A DNA stretch of 64,000 nt from Drosophila persimilis (GCF_003286085.1 NW_020825288.1:25606001-25670000), one strand, 5' to 3'. Numbered from the stretch's first letter, positions 48,093 to 59,770 are shown. The notes: generated from the letters alone by a model not told the origin. A program made the numbers and translations.

Positions 48093-51000
48093 CGTCTATT
48101 CAGTCCGATCCGCCTTCAATCAATTTGTGCGAAACTATATTAAAAATGCTCAAGCCGGATATTACGAAAAATGCCCACAACCCAAGAGCCAAGACCCACG
48201 ACCGATTGATGGCCGCATACTTTGCGGCATCCCCGGAATCCCCGGAACCAACCGGCAAACAAAAAAACATCAAAAGTTCTGCCATACCCCTGCCCCCATG
48301 CCCCCCCTCCGCGGTCCGTTGCCAGTAAACGTTTCCACTTTGCATACTTGGGGTCCCCAGGATGCGGACCCGTATACGGGTCCGGGACAGACACTTAAAA
48401 GGCACAAAAACCGCCAACGACAAGCGCCGCAGACGCCACCGCAGCAGCGGCAACGGCAGCCTCGTGGCAAATTAGTTTAAGAAATTGCCCGAAGGTGGCG
48501 CCCCTCTGAAATCTACCCTCGAAATGTTTTATGCACAAAGAGCAGGAAGACGGAAGATTCGCGGGCATAAAATGGAATGAAAATGAAATGAATTCCAGCA
48601 TTCCTATTTCTAGATGAAATTGCAGGTCTGCTAGAAATCAAAAGGAAGGTACGGCTACCCATTACCCATTATTAGGGGATCCCCTTTGATCGTTTGCCCA
48701 GGAAGGAAGGAAGGGATCATCCTTCTAAAACATCAGTTTTAGTCGTAATTCCTCCGGCAAAGAGCAGCCCGCGGGCTGTGGCTTCCAACGAGAACAATCC
48801 GTGGCCTATCCATCGCATATTTGTAGTTTTCAGCCGGTGTTCCTTAACCATTTTATCCCCAGCTGTTTGGCTTTCCTTACCTTGGCTTCCTCTGTGGATT
48901 TGCCCCTGCCTCTGGCTTTGCTCTCCTCCTTGGCTCCTGGCTCTTGGCTCTTGGCTCAGCTGCCAAAGCAACAGCAACAGCCGCCAAATGTAATTATCAA
49001 AAGTTTCCACTATTTTCCGAGCAGCCGCGAGGGGGGAAACCGAAAGAAAAAACCAAAGAAAGGGATGGAGGGAGGGATGGAAAAGCGGCAAGGTAAGGTG
49101 GCTTAAGGAGAGTTGTCAGCCCCAGGCTTGCGGCTTGTTATTCTGTTTGTGTCTGCCAGACGCCAAAGTACGAAAAAAGGAGCAAGGAGCAAAAAATAAA
49201 TACAAATACAAATAAAAATAAAAAAGTAGAAAATTAAATTCGTGTTTCAACTGCAGACGTTGCTCAGTTTCGCAGTTTCCCAGCCCCAGATTCCTCCTCC
49301 TCTGCCCTCCTCTGCTGCCATGGCGATTCGAGGCCTGCTCTCTGCCCCTTCTGCCACTTGGCTTCTTGGAGATTTGCCATATGAATTGGGACAGAAGATG
49401 CTTGCTGCTTGCCTATTTATTACAATTTAATGCCAATTCTTTGCTGCTGGCTGGTGGCTGGAAGCCGGCAGGGGCTTATTAATCTGTCATGCAAAATTAC
49501 TGCGACATGGCGGAATGCCTCGCCTCGGCTTGATTTGATTGTATTGCTGTATTGCGTCAGAAAATGCTGAAAGCTGACACATTCGGATGAATAAATCAGG
49601 GCTTCTCTGACAGCAGGGGACCGTTCGAGCAGCGACACAAAAATATTACTTGTTTTCTCGCTGTTTGTCCTTTTAGAATTATTATCATCCGAAAATTTGA
49701 TACAAGTTAGGGGAAAAATAGTGCAGAACCACCAAAATAGGAACACTGGTTGTGGAACAAGCTTGAACTGTTACTGATATGGAATGGTGGAAGTGGAACG
49801 CGTTCGAAGAAACAATACGTTTCCGATGCAACCAAATGCAGGACAAATGGCATCCAGGAATAACAAAATAATTGCCTGTACAGGGGGCTGGCCCCCCAAG
49901 GAAACCCCAAAACGGGGGAAAGGAAGCGGAAAACCAATTTCTCAACGATAATAAAAATACTCGTACGCACAACAGACACATGATGGAAAAATAAATGAAA
50001 CTAAAATGCAAAGTAAATGGAAATCGAAGCAAAGCAAAAAATCAACACAGAAAACGATGAAAACAGAAAACGGGGCTCGGAGAAGGGAGAAGGGAAAATG
50101 AAACTGAAATGAATATTTTGTGATATTTTACCAATGCAGTGGGGCCGACAGGCGGCCGTCTCGTTGTTTGTTGCATTGTTAAATATTCATGTCAGGGAAT
50201 ATGGCATTTTATTTATATCGGAACCACATATGTATATCCATACATAAATGTATGTGTCTACTTTCGATTCTCTGGGGCCAAAAGCTGGGCCGTCTCTGTG
50301 CCCTCCCCTTGAATATTTGAGCCGGAATCCTTCCACTCTCTTTTCTCCCGATTTCCACTGCCGGCGGATGCCTTGAGGTGTATTTTAAGGCTCGTTTGCT
50401 CCGGGCATGATTTTTAAATATTTTAACAGAAAATCACTCGCTCTTCCCCCTCCTTCTTAGCGTGCCCCTACAGAGAGACGCTCCTTAGATGGTTCTAAGG
50501 GCTTGAACCGGTTGGGGCCAGAGTTAAATGATGTGTGGCGAAGAGGCTGCTTTGCGCGTGGCTCGGAGCTTAAGGGATAATTATCCGCCACTCTCCGACT
50601 GGCACCTTTAAAGCGGACTCAGAAATCACTTACCGATTGGCAATTTGCGTGCGCCATGCCAGGCATCGACACTTGGCCCCAATGCCAGTCCCAGTCCTAG
50701 TCTTTGCCATGGTAACGGGGACTGGGAGGAGTGGCAGGTGGCAGGAGGCAGGATTGCGGGTGTGGCAAATCCTGTTAGCAACCGCTGTGAACACAACTCG
50801 AGGCAACATCCTGGCCGGGTCCGGGCCTGAGTCCAGGTCTGCGTCTGCGTCTGCGTCTGGTTGTTGTGTTATCGCTTATGTTGTCTCTTACGGTCTGTTG
50901 CATTCTGTACAAATTTGCGCCGCAGGTCCACAAAATTGTGCAACGAAGCGTTGTCCCCATCCCCCTCTCCACCACCAGCGTCTCACCAAGACAACTTTTC

Positions 51001-52113
51001 TAATAATTTGCTCGTTTTCTAATTTTCGAGTGTTGCCAGGCGGCCTTTGGTATTCGTTTTTGGGAAGGGGGCAGGGGAGCAGGGGGGCAGGGGGGCAGGG
51101 GGGCTGGGAATCTTCTGCAATCACTTTCGCTTAATGATATTCGAGTTTGATTCGGGTTCGGGCTTGGACTTGGACTTGGGCTCGGGTTCGAGTGGCCAAA
51201 AATAAATGTCCTTAATTTTGAGCTCGGGGCAAAGTTTGTGTCCAGCTACGGGATAAGCCATATGCTCAAAGGGAAATCAAGGAAAATCCCCTATAAAAAT
51301 TACCAATATTTACTTTAGAAAATGACAGACCCTCGTGGGCTGGTCCTCCGCCCCATCGCCCAATCGCCCAGCATCCCAACCTCCTCTCCTCTGGCTCTCC
51401 TCTGGGCAAATCCCTTGTCAACTTTGCTACTTAATAAAATATGAGTGCCAAAGTGGAAGACAGGACAAACACGAAATATCCAAGGACGTGCCACTAATGG
51501 CGGGCCCGAGCTCAAGTGCTGCCCCAGACCCCAGCCCCCAAGCCCCAGACGCTACCCCAGAAGTAACGGCCACGAGAAAGGAGCAGAAAAAAGAACAGAA
51601 CCAGAGCCAGAACCAGAAAAGGGATAAAGAAATAAATAGAAAATGCAAATAGAAGGCAATACATTTGCCAGACGGCTGTCGGTCGTCTGTCCTCTGTCGG
51701 TGGGTGGGAGGATGCCACGTTTGGCATGTTCGGCATGTCCTTTCGATGAGCTCGCCCCCTTGTAAAAATGACATTTCCATCGCTTCCCGCCCGTCGTCCC
51801 ACTCTCAAGGACATCATGCGTCTCGCATAAACTGTTGATTTTTATTGAGGTTCGTGTCGGATCTCTCTCTAAGGTCGCAGGTGTTACTGCAGGGCACACT
51901 CTATCTCCATCTCTCTCTCTCTCTCCATCTATCAGGAGGGTTTCCTTTGACACATGTCAAAGTCTGACCACTTCCAGCCCCCGCAAGGTCGCCAAGGAGG
52001 CAATTTTTTTGTGGCTTAGCATTAGTGTCGAAATTATGGCCCTTATATGGCCTCGGCCGTCCCGCAGTCCCCGATAGTTTTATGTTATCCGTGTGGTGTG
52101 TCCTCACAGGATT

Positions 52114-52130
52114 CCCCCCCCCCCCCCCCC
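52114..52130. repeat. Homopolymer run of 17 C
   Basis: An uninterrupted C run, about 470 bp upstream of ratchet point 5. Confidence 0.95.
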
Positions 52131-52562
52131 TTCCTCCTCTTTTTCCGTGTGTGCGTGTGTGCAGTTTACGACTAAATACAATTTGAGCGCCTCCTGCTCA
52201 CCCGCACCCTCCGCACATGCCCCATTGCGGCGACTTTGTTGCTGTGTTATTATATGCTTTGGCTAATGTTTATGTATGTCATCCCAGGAGAGGGAAGGAC
52301 CCAGCGAAGAGAGTGGTGCTCGTGCCAGAGGGGTGGAGCGACCAACTACCCACGGAATCGGTCCAGAATGGTGCGAGTCCAGGCCAGACCTGTACCACCT
52401 GAGTGGAGGGCTTTATTTATGGGCATTGGTGGGCTCCTCTGTTGAACCAACTCCGAAAAAGCCGCATCCTTCATATTGTTCGACATTTAAAGAGTATCTA
52501 ACGTTTATTGTTTCATTCCGCTGTTCCAAATAACTACATTCTGCGTTCCATGCCACTTTGTT

Positions 52563-52605
52563 CCTTTATTTATGTTCTCTTTCTCTTCTCTATTTCCAGG
52601 TAAGT
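52563..52605 (+). other. Recursive splice site (ratchet point 5), junction 52599/52600
   Basis: The junction reads CTCTATTTCCAG/GTAAGT. A pyrimidine-rich tract of about 35 bases (52563-52597) precedes CAG. Both halves match consensus closely, which makes this one of the two strongest sites. It lies 14.6 kb from ratchet point 4. The following sequence GTAAGTGACGATGT nearly repeats that after ratchet point 1. Confidence 0.9.
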
Positions 52606-52641
52606 GACGATGTGCTTTCGCTGGCATTTAATCAAAATCAA
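52600..52641 (+). other. Possible 42-nt recursive-splice exon after ratchet point 5
   Basis: A second donor, GTAAGA, begins at 52642, preceded by AATCAA. It would define a 42-nt exon from the ratchet acceptor. The exon is open in the frame starting at its first base (14 codons, VSDDVLSLAFNQNQ) and closed in the other two frames. Studies of recursive splicing propose that such RS-exons are recognised first and then removed through the regenerated donor. Inclusion in mRNA is not implied. Confidence 0.35.
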
Positions 52642-55600
52642 GTAAGACTTTTTGTTTTCCTTTTCCTTTGTTTTAATTTTCGTTCATGTGGGGGGGAGGG
52701 GGGCCCTCAATAACGATGGGCATCAAATGTCACACCTCGCAGGCAGCAAGCGTGTCTGTGTACATCTTTGTCTTTGCCCGTCTGTCTGTCTGGGAGTCGT
52801 CTGAGAGTGTGTGTGTGTGAGGGGGGGAGGGGGGAGGCAAGCATCATAAATCAATCAAATCGGAACGCGCCAGAGCCGAGGCTCTACTGGAGTCCGGCGA
52901 TTTGGAGGGGCGCCTTGTGGCGCATCGATTGACGGCACGAGATTTGCAACATTTCCGGCGCATGACGCAAAGCAATTAATTTGTCAAATGTCTGCACTTT
53001 ATCACCCATATCTGTGGGGCCTCCCTCTGCGCCCCAGCACCCCCAGCAACACAGCAACACAGCACCACAGAAACTGCCCCAAGCCTCATCTCGCCCCGCA
53101 CCGCCCCGCACCGCCCCGCACCCCCCCATTCCACCATGAAAACGCATTACGCACTCAGACATTTTGGGAGCTTCGCACTGGCCCTGCCACTGCCACTGGC
53201 ACTGGCACCGGCACCGGCACTGGCACACATCTCTAGTCTGTGAAATTTTGAGGCAAAGTGCAATCAGTGCAGTGGCGCATTCCCCACAGGAGTGCAGCAG
53301 ACAGACATTCGAGTAGACGATGAAAATGTCAGACAAGACCAGCATCAGGGCCAGAGCCAGTCCAGGGCGGACCCAGAGCCAGCTAGTAGCAATCCTTTGC
53401 ATTGTCGGCTCGCCTCGGGGGAGAACTGTTAGAAAAACTCACTGGCAAAGCAATTTAAAGTTGCATCCATAACAGCAGCAACAACAACATCGCCAGAAAC
53501 AACAACGAACTGGGCAGAACATTGGCCTGGGGAAATTTCAGTGGCTAATGTTGTCCCTGTGTCTGTCGCTGGGCCTGCCTCAGGTCCTGTCCCCAAATGT
53601 CCTTTCGCAGTCAACAGGCCGTCAGAGTCAGATTCGGTCTCGGATTCGTAGTCGTAGTCGTCGACGGAGAATCGTTGCCCAAAATCGTAATTAGAAAAGT
53701 GCTTGCATGATAACTCACTTTTTGGTTTCTGCTCGCATGAGTGGGTGCGTAATGCATCCTGGCAGGACTCTCTCTGCTGCTGTAGGAAACAGCTGTTTGG
53801 CCAGTGGCCATTTAATAGCCCTGCCGAGCAGTCATTAAGCAGCAATGAGGTGGGGGAGGGAGGGAGGGGCTGGAAACGGAATTAACGCAAGAAATCTATT
53901 ATCCTGGTCGCACCTGTTTGTCCTGGGAGCACTGGGGTGGCTGCTGGTGTCTCTATAAGATACATTTTTTTGTATTTTTAGCCAGTGCAATCTTTCGCCA
54001 TTTCCATATCAACTTTTGGCCCGCTACCAACAAAAAATGTGTCATCAAAATGTCATTACGTGGGTGGGGCAACGACATATGCCTGGAATAGGATGCCGTA
54101 TTTGGAGCAGCACTGGGGGCAGGGGGGGCAGGGACAGGGACAGTGGATTGGGATTGGAATTGGCTATTTGTTGTGACAGCCAAAGGGGGAAACGGGCTGG
54201 AAATTTAAACAAAAATTCCCATTCGAATTGTTGGCAAACAATAATTGAGGGCAGCCAGGGGGCGGGCAGGCTGCCCCCAGGGCTCCCCCGAGTTATTATG
54301 CAAATGAATGTGGGGGAGGAGCGTCTAAAAAATTAGCATTTTATGCAACAGCCTGCACATAATTCGAAAAACTGCAACCTTAAATTAAAGCTAAAGCCCA
54401 GCCAGTGACGGGGGGGGGAAAGGGAGGGGACTCCCGCTCCCGCCAAGACCACAGCCCCAGCCAGGGTCCTTGCCCCTTTGTGCCATGTTGTATGCATTTT
54501 TGGTCAGTGTGTGGTGGGCATTTTGTCGGCAGCGACAGCCACAGCGACAGCGATGGTGACAGTGGCAGTGACAGTGATACCGATGCAAAACAGGACGAGG
54601 AACTAGGATACCCAACAGTTGGGCAGTCGGGCGGGTGGGGCGGTTGGGGCGGGTTGGAGGCGGTTGGGCGATTGTTGTGGGGTGGTCCTCTAATGACAAC
54701 CACACGTCATCAACGGTCTCCCAGGCCGTCCTGTCGCCGACAACCTCATCGTTGTCGTTGCTGTAAACGCCCGTTTCTGACACGCCCACAAGTGAATATA
54801 CGGATGCATAGATGCAGGGCAAGAGAGCCATGTATCATTGGCATGCAAATTTTTTGGTGATGCAACGTCATCATCAGAGGAGAGAAGGAGCAGGAGCTGG
54901 GAGCTGGGAGCTGGGAGCAGGAGCCAAGGACTCATCGTTGTTGACTCATTTGCATTATCGCATCTAATCATTGTCATCATCAACAACAATGTTGCTCGTT
55001 AGTCCTGTGCCGATGGAATGGCAAGCAGGGGGGCGGCAGCCTCCCCCTTCCCGCCCCCTTGATGGCTTCTATTTAGTTGTGTTTTAGTTTCCAGTTTGCC
55101 AGCAAAAAAAATGCCATCCGACGCTGCGAGCAGCAATTAAAATGCATTTGCAATTTGTTGCAATTGCCGCATTTGGCAGTTTAAAATTTAGAGTGCAATT
55201 CCCAGTGGCAGTGGCAGCGGCTGCACAGGATTTGCACTCGTAATTTGTGCAATTTGTCACTGCATTTAATTTCCTACTCGATTGCACTGCTCTGCCCTAG
55301 AGTGGAGTGGAGTGGAGTCGAGGGGAAGTAAAGGCCGAGAGTATCATTTTCGATTATCGTTCAACGCATTACTTTCCCCCACATGCCGCGGCTCTCTTCC
55401 CTTTTCCCGGCTGAAAGCTGAATGGATCCATCCTCTTAATTGGATTGTTTTATAGCACTAATTGCACTCGGAGTTTGTACTTTTCTAAAGTAAAAATACA
55501 TGGTCGGATCCACCGATCGTTGCTTTGATATACCAAGGGGGTTCCGCCTTCTAAGGGGCATCGTTATCCTAGCCAAATAGTCTGCTGTTTCTATTCTATT

Positions 55601-55660
55601 CATTCAGAAGGAACAAACCCCATTCCTCCTGTTGGCTGCCTTGAGCAGCTGAGGCCGTCC

Positions 55661-55882
55661 CAGAATCCCACAACAAATACCTAGTCTTTGGCGAGGCGCA
55701 GTCGGTCCCAGACTCGGGGAAAATATGCCTCATCTTGGCGCATTGGCATGGACGGATCTTCAAAGGCTGTCTATTTGTAGCTGTAAAAGTACCAGATCGA
55801 ATAGTACGTCTTTTCTGCACCTTTTTGAATTCTGGGACCGACTCAGGCGGAGCCGCGAAAGCAACGGTTCGCGGTCAGGGAG
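55661..55882 (+). mobile_element. Dispersed repeat, copy 2 (about 222 bp)
   Basis: Second copy of the family at 6790-7006, same orientation. The left block 55661-55739 aligns at about 80% identity and the right block begins ATTCTGGGACCGACTCA at 55829. In this copy AGTCGGTCCCAGA (55700-55712) and TCTGGGACCGACT (55831-55843) are a perfect 13-bp inverted repeat, better preserved than in copy 1. A related GCCGTCCCAGAAT lies at the left edge (55654-55666). The family is not identified. Confidence 0.6.
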
Positions 55883-56286
55883 GAAGCCCTCCCTCTGTCT
55901 GTCCTCGAATCTCCTATCTTGGCAGGAATTCTGCTCTCTGCCGCTTCTTCGAATACGAGAGTATCCCAGCCATGTTTCAATGGCAAAGCTCAGATGCTAG
56001 TTGTCCCATAGGACGTTTGAAATTTAAGAACTGGATTTTAATGACCAAAAGTTGTGTAAAAAGAACTGACTCATGAAAATGTAATGGCTGATGGTTTATA
56101 GACTCGTAAATTCGTTCCTCCTGGTGGTGAAATGTGCGAGTGTGCTGTATCCTGGTGGCTCTACGAGTAGCTCCGCTGACGTGCCATTAGCACAGGCCAA
56201 AGCCCCGTCCTGAACTCGGCTTATCCCTCTAAGACTGCAAATCTCGACTAAAAATACAATTGTGATTGTCTTTGACATTACCAAGC

Positions 56287-56315
56287 CACACACACACGCA
56301 CACACACACACACAC
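56287..56315. repeat. CA microsatellite
   Basis: (CA)n of about 29 bp with one G. Confidence 0.9.
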
Positions 56316-56469
56316 TAATGCGACTCCTGCATGACATTAAAGTCAGTTGTAGTTTTTCTGTGCTCTTGCTCTGCTCTGCTCTCTGCCTAATTTGCATGCA
56401 GAAGCTATGGCAATGGGAAAATATTTATGCACAATTAAATCAAGTAAAAGGAAAGAATAAATTCTGCAC

Positions 56470-56492
56470 TCACACACACACACACACACACT
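56470..56492. repeat. CA microsatellite
   Basis: (CA)n of about 23 bp. Confidence 0.9.
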
Positions 56493-56601
56493 CGTAGAGT
56501 ACACCTATACAGTGCACACACACACTTGGCTGCAGACAAAAGCAGCTGCCCATTTTGTTGGGCTATAGAAAAAATGCAAATGACATTAAAGCCGAGCTTT
56601 G

Positions 56602-56644
56602 CTTGTGTGTGTGTGTGTGCCTGTGTGTGTATGTGTGTGTGTGT
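56602..56644. repeat. GT microsatellite
   Basis: Interrupted (GT)n of about 43 bp. With the two CA arrays 110-320 bp upstream it forms an inverted CA...TG arrangement that could fold into an imperfect RNA duplex. Confidence 0.9.
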
Positions 56645-56832
56645 ATGAACAATGGGTAACGCAGTAGTTGACCCACATTTGCCATCTCCTTCCGCTTCCG
56701 CTGCCGCTGCCCCTCTTCTCCCTCTTTGTCTCCCTCTCTCTCTGGAATGTGTGCCAGTTTTTAATTTTTCTTGACTTTTTCGTTGCTCTTGATTTGCGGC
56801 AAATTTCGTTGGCCCCAGCTCCCTCTCCCTCT

Positions 56833-56838
<6 letters not shown>

Positions 56839-56866
<28 letters not shown>
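56839..56866. repeat. CT microsatellite
   Basis: (CT)n of about 28 bp. TTAATG follows and no AG/GT junction adjoins, so it is not a ratchet site. Confidence 0.9.
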
Positions 56867-57147
56867 TAATGTGCATTAAGCATGTGTTTGCCTTTGTGGT
56901 AGTCCGTATTTCTGTGTCCGTGTTCGCTAATTAAGTGGCATTATGTGGCTCTTCTTCTGTCTCTGATGCTTTTACCACTCTGCCTGCCACTGGTCCCAGG
57001 TCCCAGGTCCCGGTCCCCGTCCTCTGCCACATCCTGCCTCTTAGTATTTAAGGATGCTAGCTCTAACAGATTTTTTGGTCTTTAGGTTCCTGTGAAAGCC
57101 TTAACGCTAATTGCATTGATTCACTTGAAGGACCCTTTAATAATACA

Positions 57148-57217
57148 GAATATTTATTGCATATAAATTATTATATTTATATTTATATTTATTATATATA
57201 AATTAGTAAATATTCTT
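57148..57217. repeat. AT-rich low-complexity stretch
   Basis: About 70 bp of TATTTATT/TTATATTTA repeats with almost no G or C. Confidence 0.85.
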
Positions 57218-59230
57218 TAAAAAAAACACAAAATATGGGAAACTAAGAAGAAAGTCTTTGAATGGAAAATAAATGCATACCAAGGCTAATAAATTCTCAT
57301 CAAGTTGCTGAAAGATTTTCCTCCAATACAGTCGGCTGCTCTTGAACTTTCTCAGTCTCAAAATGTCTCTAGAGAAATATAGAGATGCCGATTCCAGCAC
57401 TTGCATATGAAAGGAAATTTATGGCCAATCCGCTCACGCATACAAAAGTGTCCACCGCAGAATAAATTCGAGAATATTTTTGCATCATCTGGCATTTGCC
57501 ACACCCACGCGTGCCCACGTGCCCCACGTGCCCCTCTGCCCACGTGAACTATGCCCCAGAGTTTATGCGACTAAAAAGTTTACAAAGTTCATTAACGACA
57601 AAACCAATTTATGCCGCATCGAACAGCGAAGCCTCGCGGACGACTAATGCAATCAATTTGCAGGGCAACTAATTAAATATTTAATATGCATTTCGCACAC
57701 AAAAACACACGCTTCCCCAAAAAGAACGCCCTAATGTAAATGTAAACGTAATTCGATTGTATTTACAAACAAAACCGCAACAACAATCTGTTTGAAATTA
57801 AATGTGGCATGCACTCGCTTGCCCCTCGCCACAGGGGCATGCAGCGTGGGTTTAGGTTTAGGGCGTGGCCGTCGCCGCCATCTGTTAATAAACTCGACAA
57901 AACCAGGCCCGGCAAGTCTCCATTTCAAAACTACACCCACATCCGTGATAAGCGACAAAATTATCGACCTCACAGATACGGCATCTTATCGGTCCGCAAA
58001 CGTGTCGTGTGAATATATTTTTGTTCTGAATCGTCGCATAAATAATGTACCGCTTAAGTGCATCCAATTGGCCGAATATTAAATGGCAAAAACATGAATT
58101 TTGTGCATATATTTTGTTGCATTTATGACCCCAAAATGGAGATACATGAGCGATGGCTGACACAAAGTTCAATTTTCCCCGCCTCGAATGGTGTTAGTGG
58201 CTTTATTGCTTGTTGATTGCGTTTCCAAAGCCTCCACAATTTCCTCCTTTCCTTCTTTAATCTTTGGCCATTGTTATGCCGCATTCAACGTTGCGCCAAT
58301 CGGTAGCAGACCATGGCAAACTGTGGCAGCAACGATGACGATTTGCAGTCCCATTTGTTCGGTTTCCTACTAACTATTTAATAATTTAACTATTTAACAA
58401 TTTTACAATTGGCTGGCTTTTGTTTTTCGCGTTTGTACGCACTATTTTCGTGGCTATGAAGCGTGAAACATGAGAAATCGAAGCACGCCAACACGGCACC
58501 ACGGCACCAAGAAATAATAAGTTTAATTAACTTTTGGCAGCTGTAACTTTCTGAGCTGTTTTTTAACACGTTTTAAGAGCAGTGCCTGCTCGTGTGTGGC
58601 GGCAACTTTCATTCGAAAGCAGGAAGCGGACTGCTGATGGTCGACCAATAAACGCTGGTTCTGCACACTTTGGCCAAGGATTAGACAGGCCGATGTGCAA
58701 TCAGAAAATATGGTTCCTGGGCTGTGGAACAGCGGAGAGGGGGGTGGTGGGTGGGTGGAGGGGGTAATCAAAACTTATGTTTGTCTACGCTGGTCAGCAG
58801 CTTGTCCACGGCTCCAGAGCTGTGGCAATAGTTTAATGGCCGGCAAAATATATTTTGGCAACAACAATCTGTGGAAATTCCAGAACCTGCAAAGCTCCCC
58901 GCCCCGGCCCTCTCCCTTTCGCCTATCTATAGGCATACGCTGATAATAGTGTTAATTATGCGCCTGTCAATATGCCAAACGTTTTCGGCCTGAAATATGC
59001 TCGACTCTGACTCTCGTGGCTTTGGTTGTAAGCTCCATGAGGGCCAGAGGGTAGAGAGGAGTGGCAGGGCAGGGCAGGGCAGGGCTGGGCACGGGCAAAC
59101 TAATTGAAGTTTGCATTTAGCACAGTGACAAAACATTTGTACAAATCCAAAAACAATTCCGGGGGATGGCTCGACAAAGCCATTCCACAAGTTATCGCAG
59201 CTGTTTTGCCTCCAGGCCAGGGCCAGACCA

Positions 59231-59258
59231 GACCCGGACCCGGACCCGGACCCGGACC
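59231..59258. repeat. CCCGGA hexamer repeat
   Basis: Four to five tandem GACCCG units. A GGGCA pentamer run lies at 59062-59086 nearby. Confidence 0.9.
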
Positions 59259-59736
59259 TGCCCCCACAACACAGAGAGATATTCAGATACGGCAACACAA
59301 TTTTCAATTTTAATTAAAGTTTAAACTTTGGCAATTATCTAGGGAGCTGTGATCCCAAATTAAGCGCATCATAATTTGCATATGATTATCGGGAGAGCGA
59401 AAAGCGAGTGGGCGAGGGGCGACGGGCGATGGAAGGGTGCGATGACATGAACGATGAATCAATTGGACCGAGTTCAAGTATTATTTGTAATTAAGTGATT
59501 TTAACTGGAACGGGAACTATCATGCGATGGTAAAGGGCAAAGGCCCCCGCCTACCTCCCTCTCGCTCTCTAAATTCTATTGGTTTTGGGATGGAAATAAT
59601 TTAAGAGCACCTATCGAGTATATACTCGAATTTAATGGTTGAAGATTTTACACACATTTTCGTATTTGTTTTGTTCTTTGTTTCATTCGATATTTAGTCG
59701 ATAAAATATGCATTCATAGCTTCTATCAATCCCCAT

Positions 59737-59770
59737 TTAATCCTTCGTTTCGCTCTCTTTTTAGGTAAGT
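59737..59770 (+). other. Recursive splice site (ratchet point 6), junction 59764/59765
   Basis: The junction reads CGCTCTCTTTTTAG/GTAAGT. A pyrimidine-rich tract of about 20 bases (59741-59762) follows a candidate branch site TTAAT at 59737-59741. The acceptor is TAG and the donor is full consensus. It lies only 7.2 kb after ratchet point 5, the shortest spacing. Confidence 0.88.

Larger units (their letters stand above)
37955..52599 (+). other. Intron segment between ratchet points 4 and 5 (14,645 bp)
   Basis: The longest inter-ratchet interval and the one richest in tandem repeats (listed separately). No gene is supported. Stretches 44700-45550 and 49100-50600 are unique sequence in which I see nothing specific. 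G-rich tracts with quadruplex potential also lie at 51066-51108. Frames above 200 codons here (39622-40338, 46307-47341, 46584-47288) run through minisatellites. Confidence 0.6.
52600..59764 (+). other. Intron segment between ratchet points 5 and 6 (7,165 bp)
   Basis: The shortest interval. No gene is seen. Further small repeats are CGCCCCGCAC units (53085-53118), CTGGCACTGGCACCGG-type units (53180-53222) and GAGCTGG heptamers (54894-54921). Stretches 53240-54390, 54990-55640 and 57240-58700 are unique sequence with nothing specific visible. Confidence 0.6.

Noticed and set aside
49085..49100. CAAG/GTAAGG donor at 49093
   Set aside because: A fair donor but without acceptor, open frame or promoter context; single donors occur often by chance.
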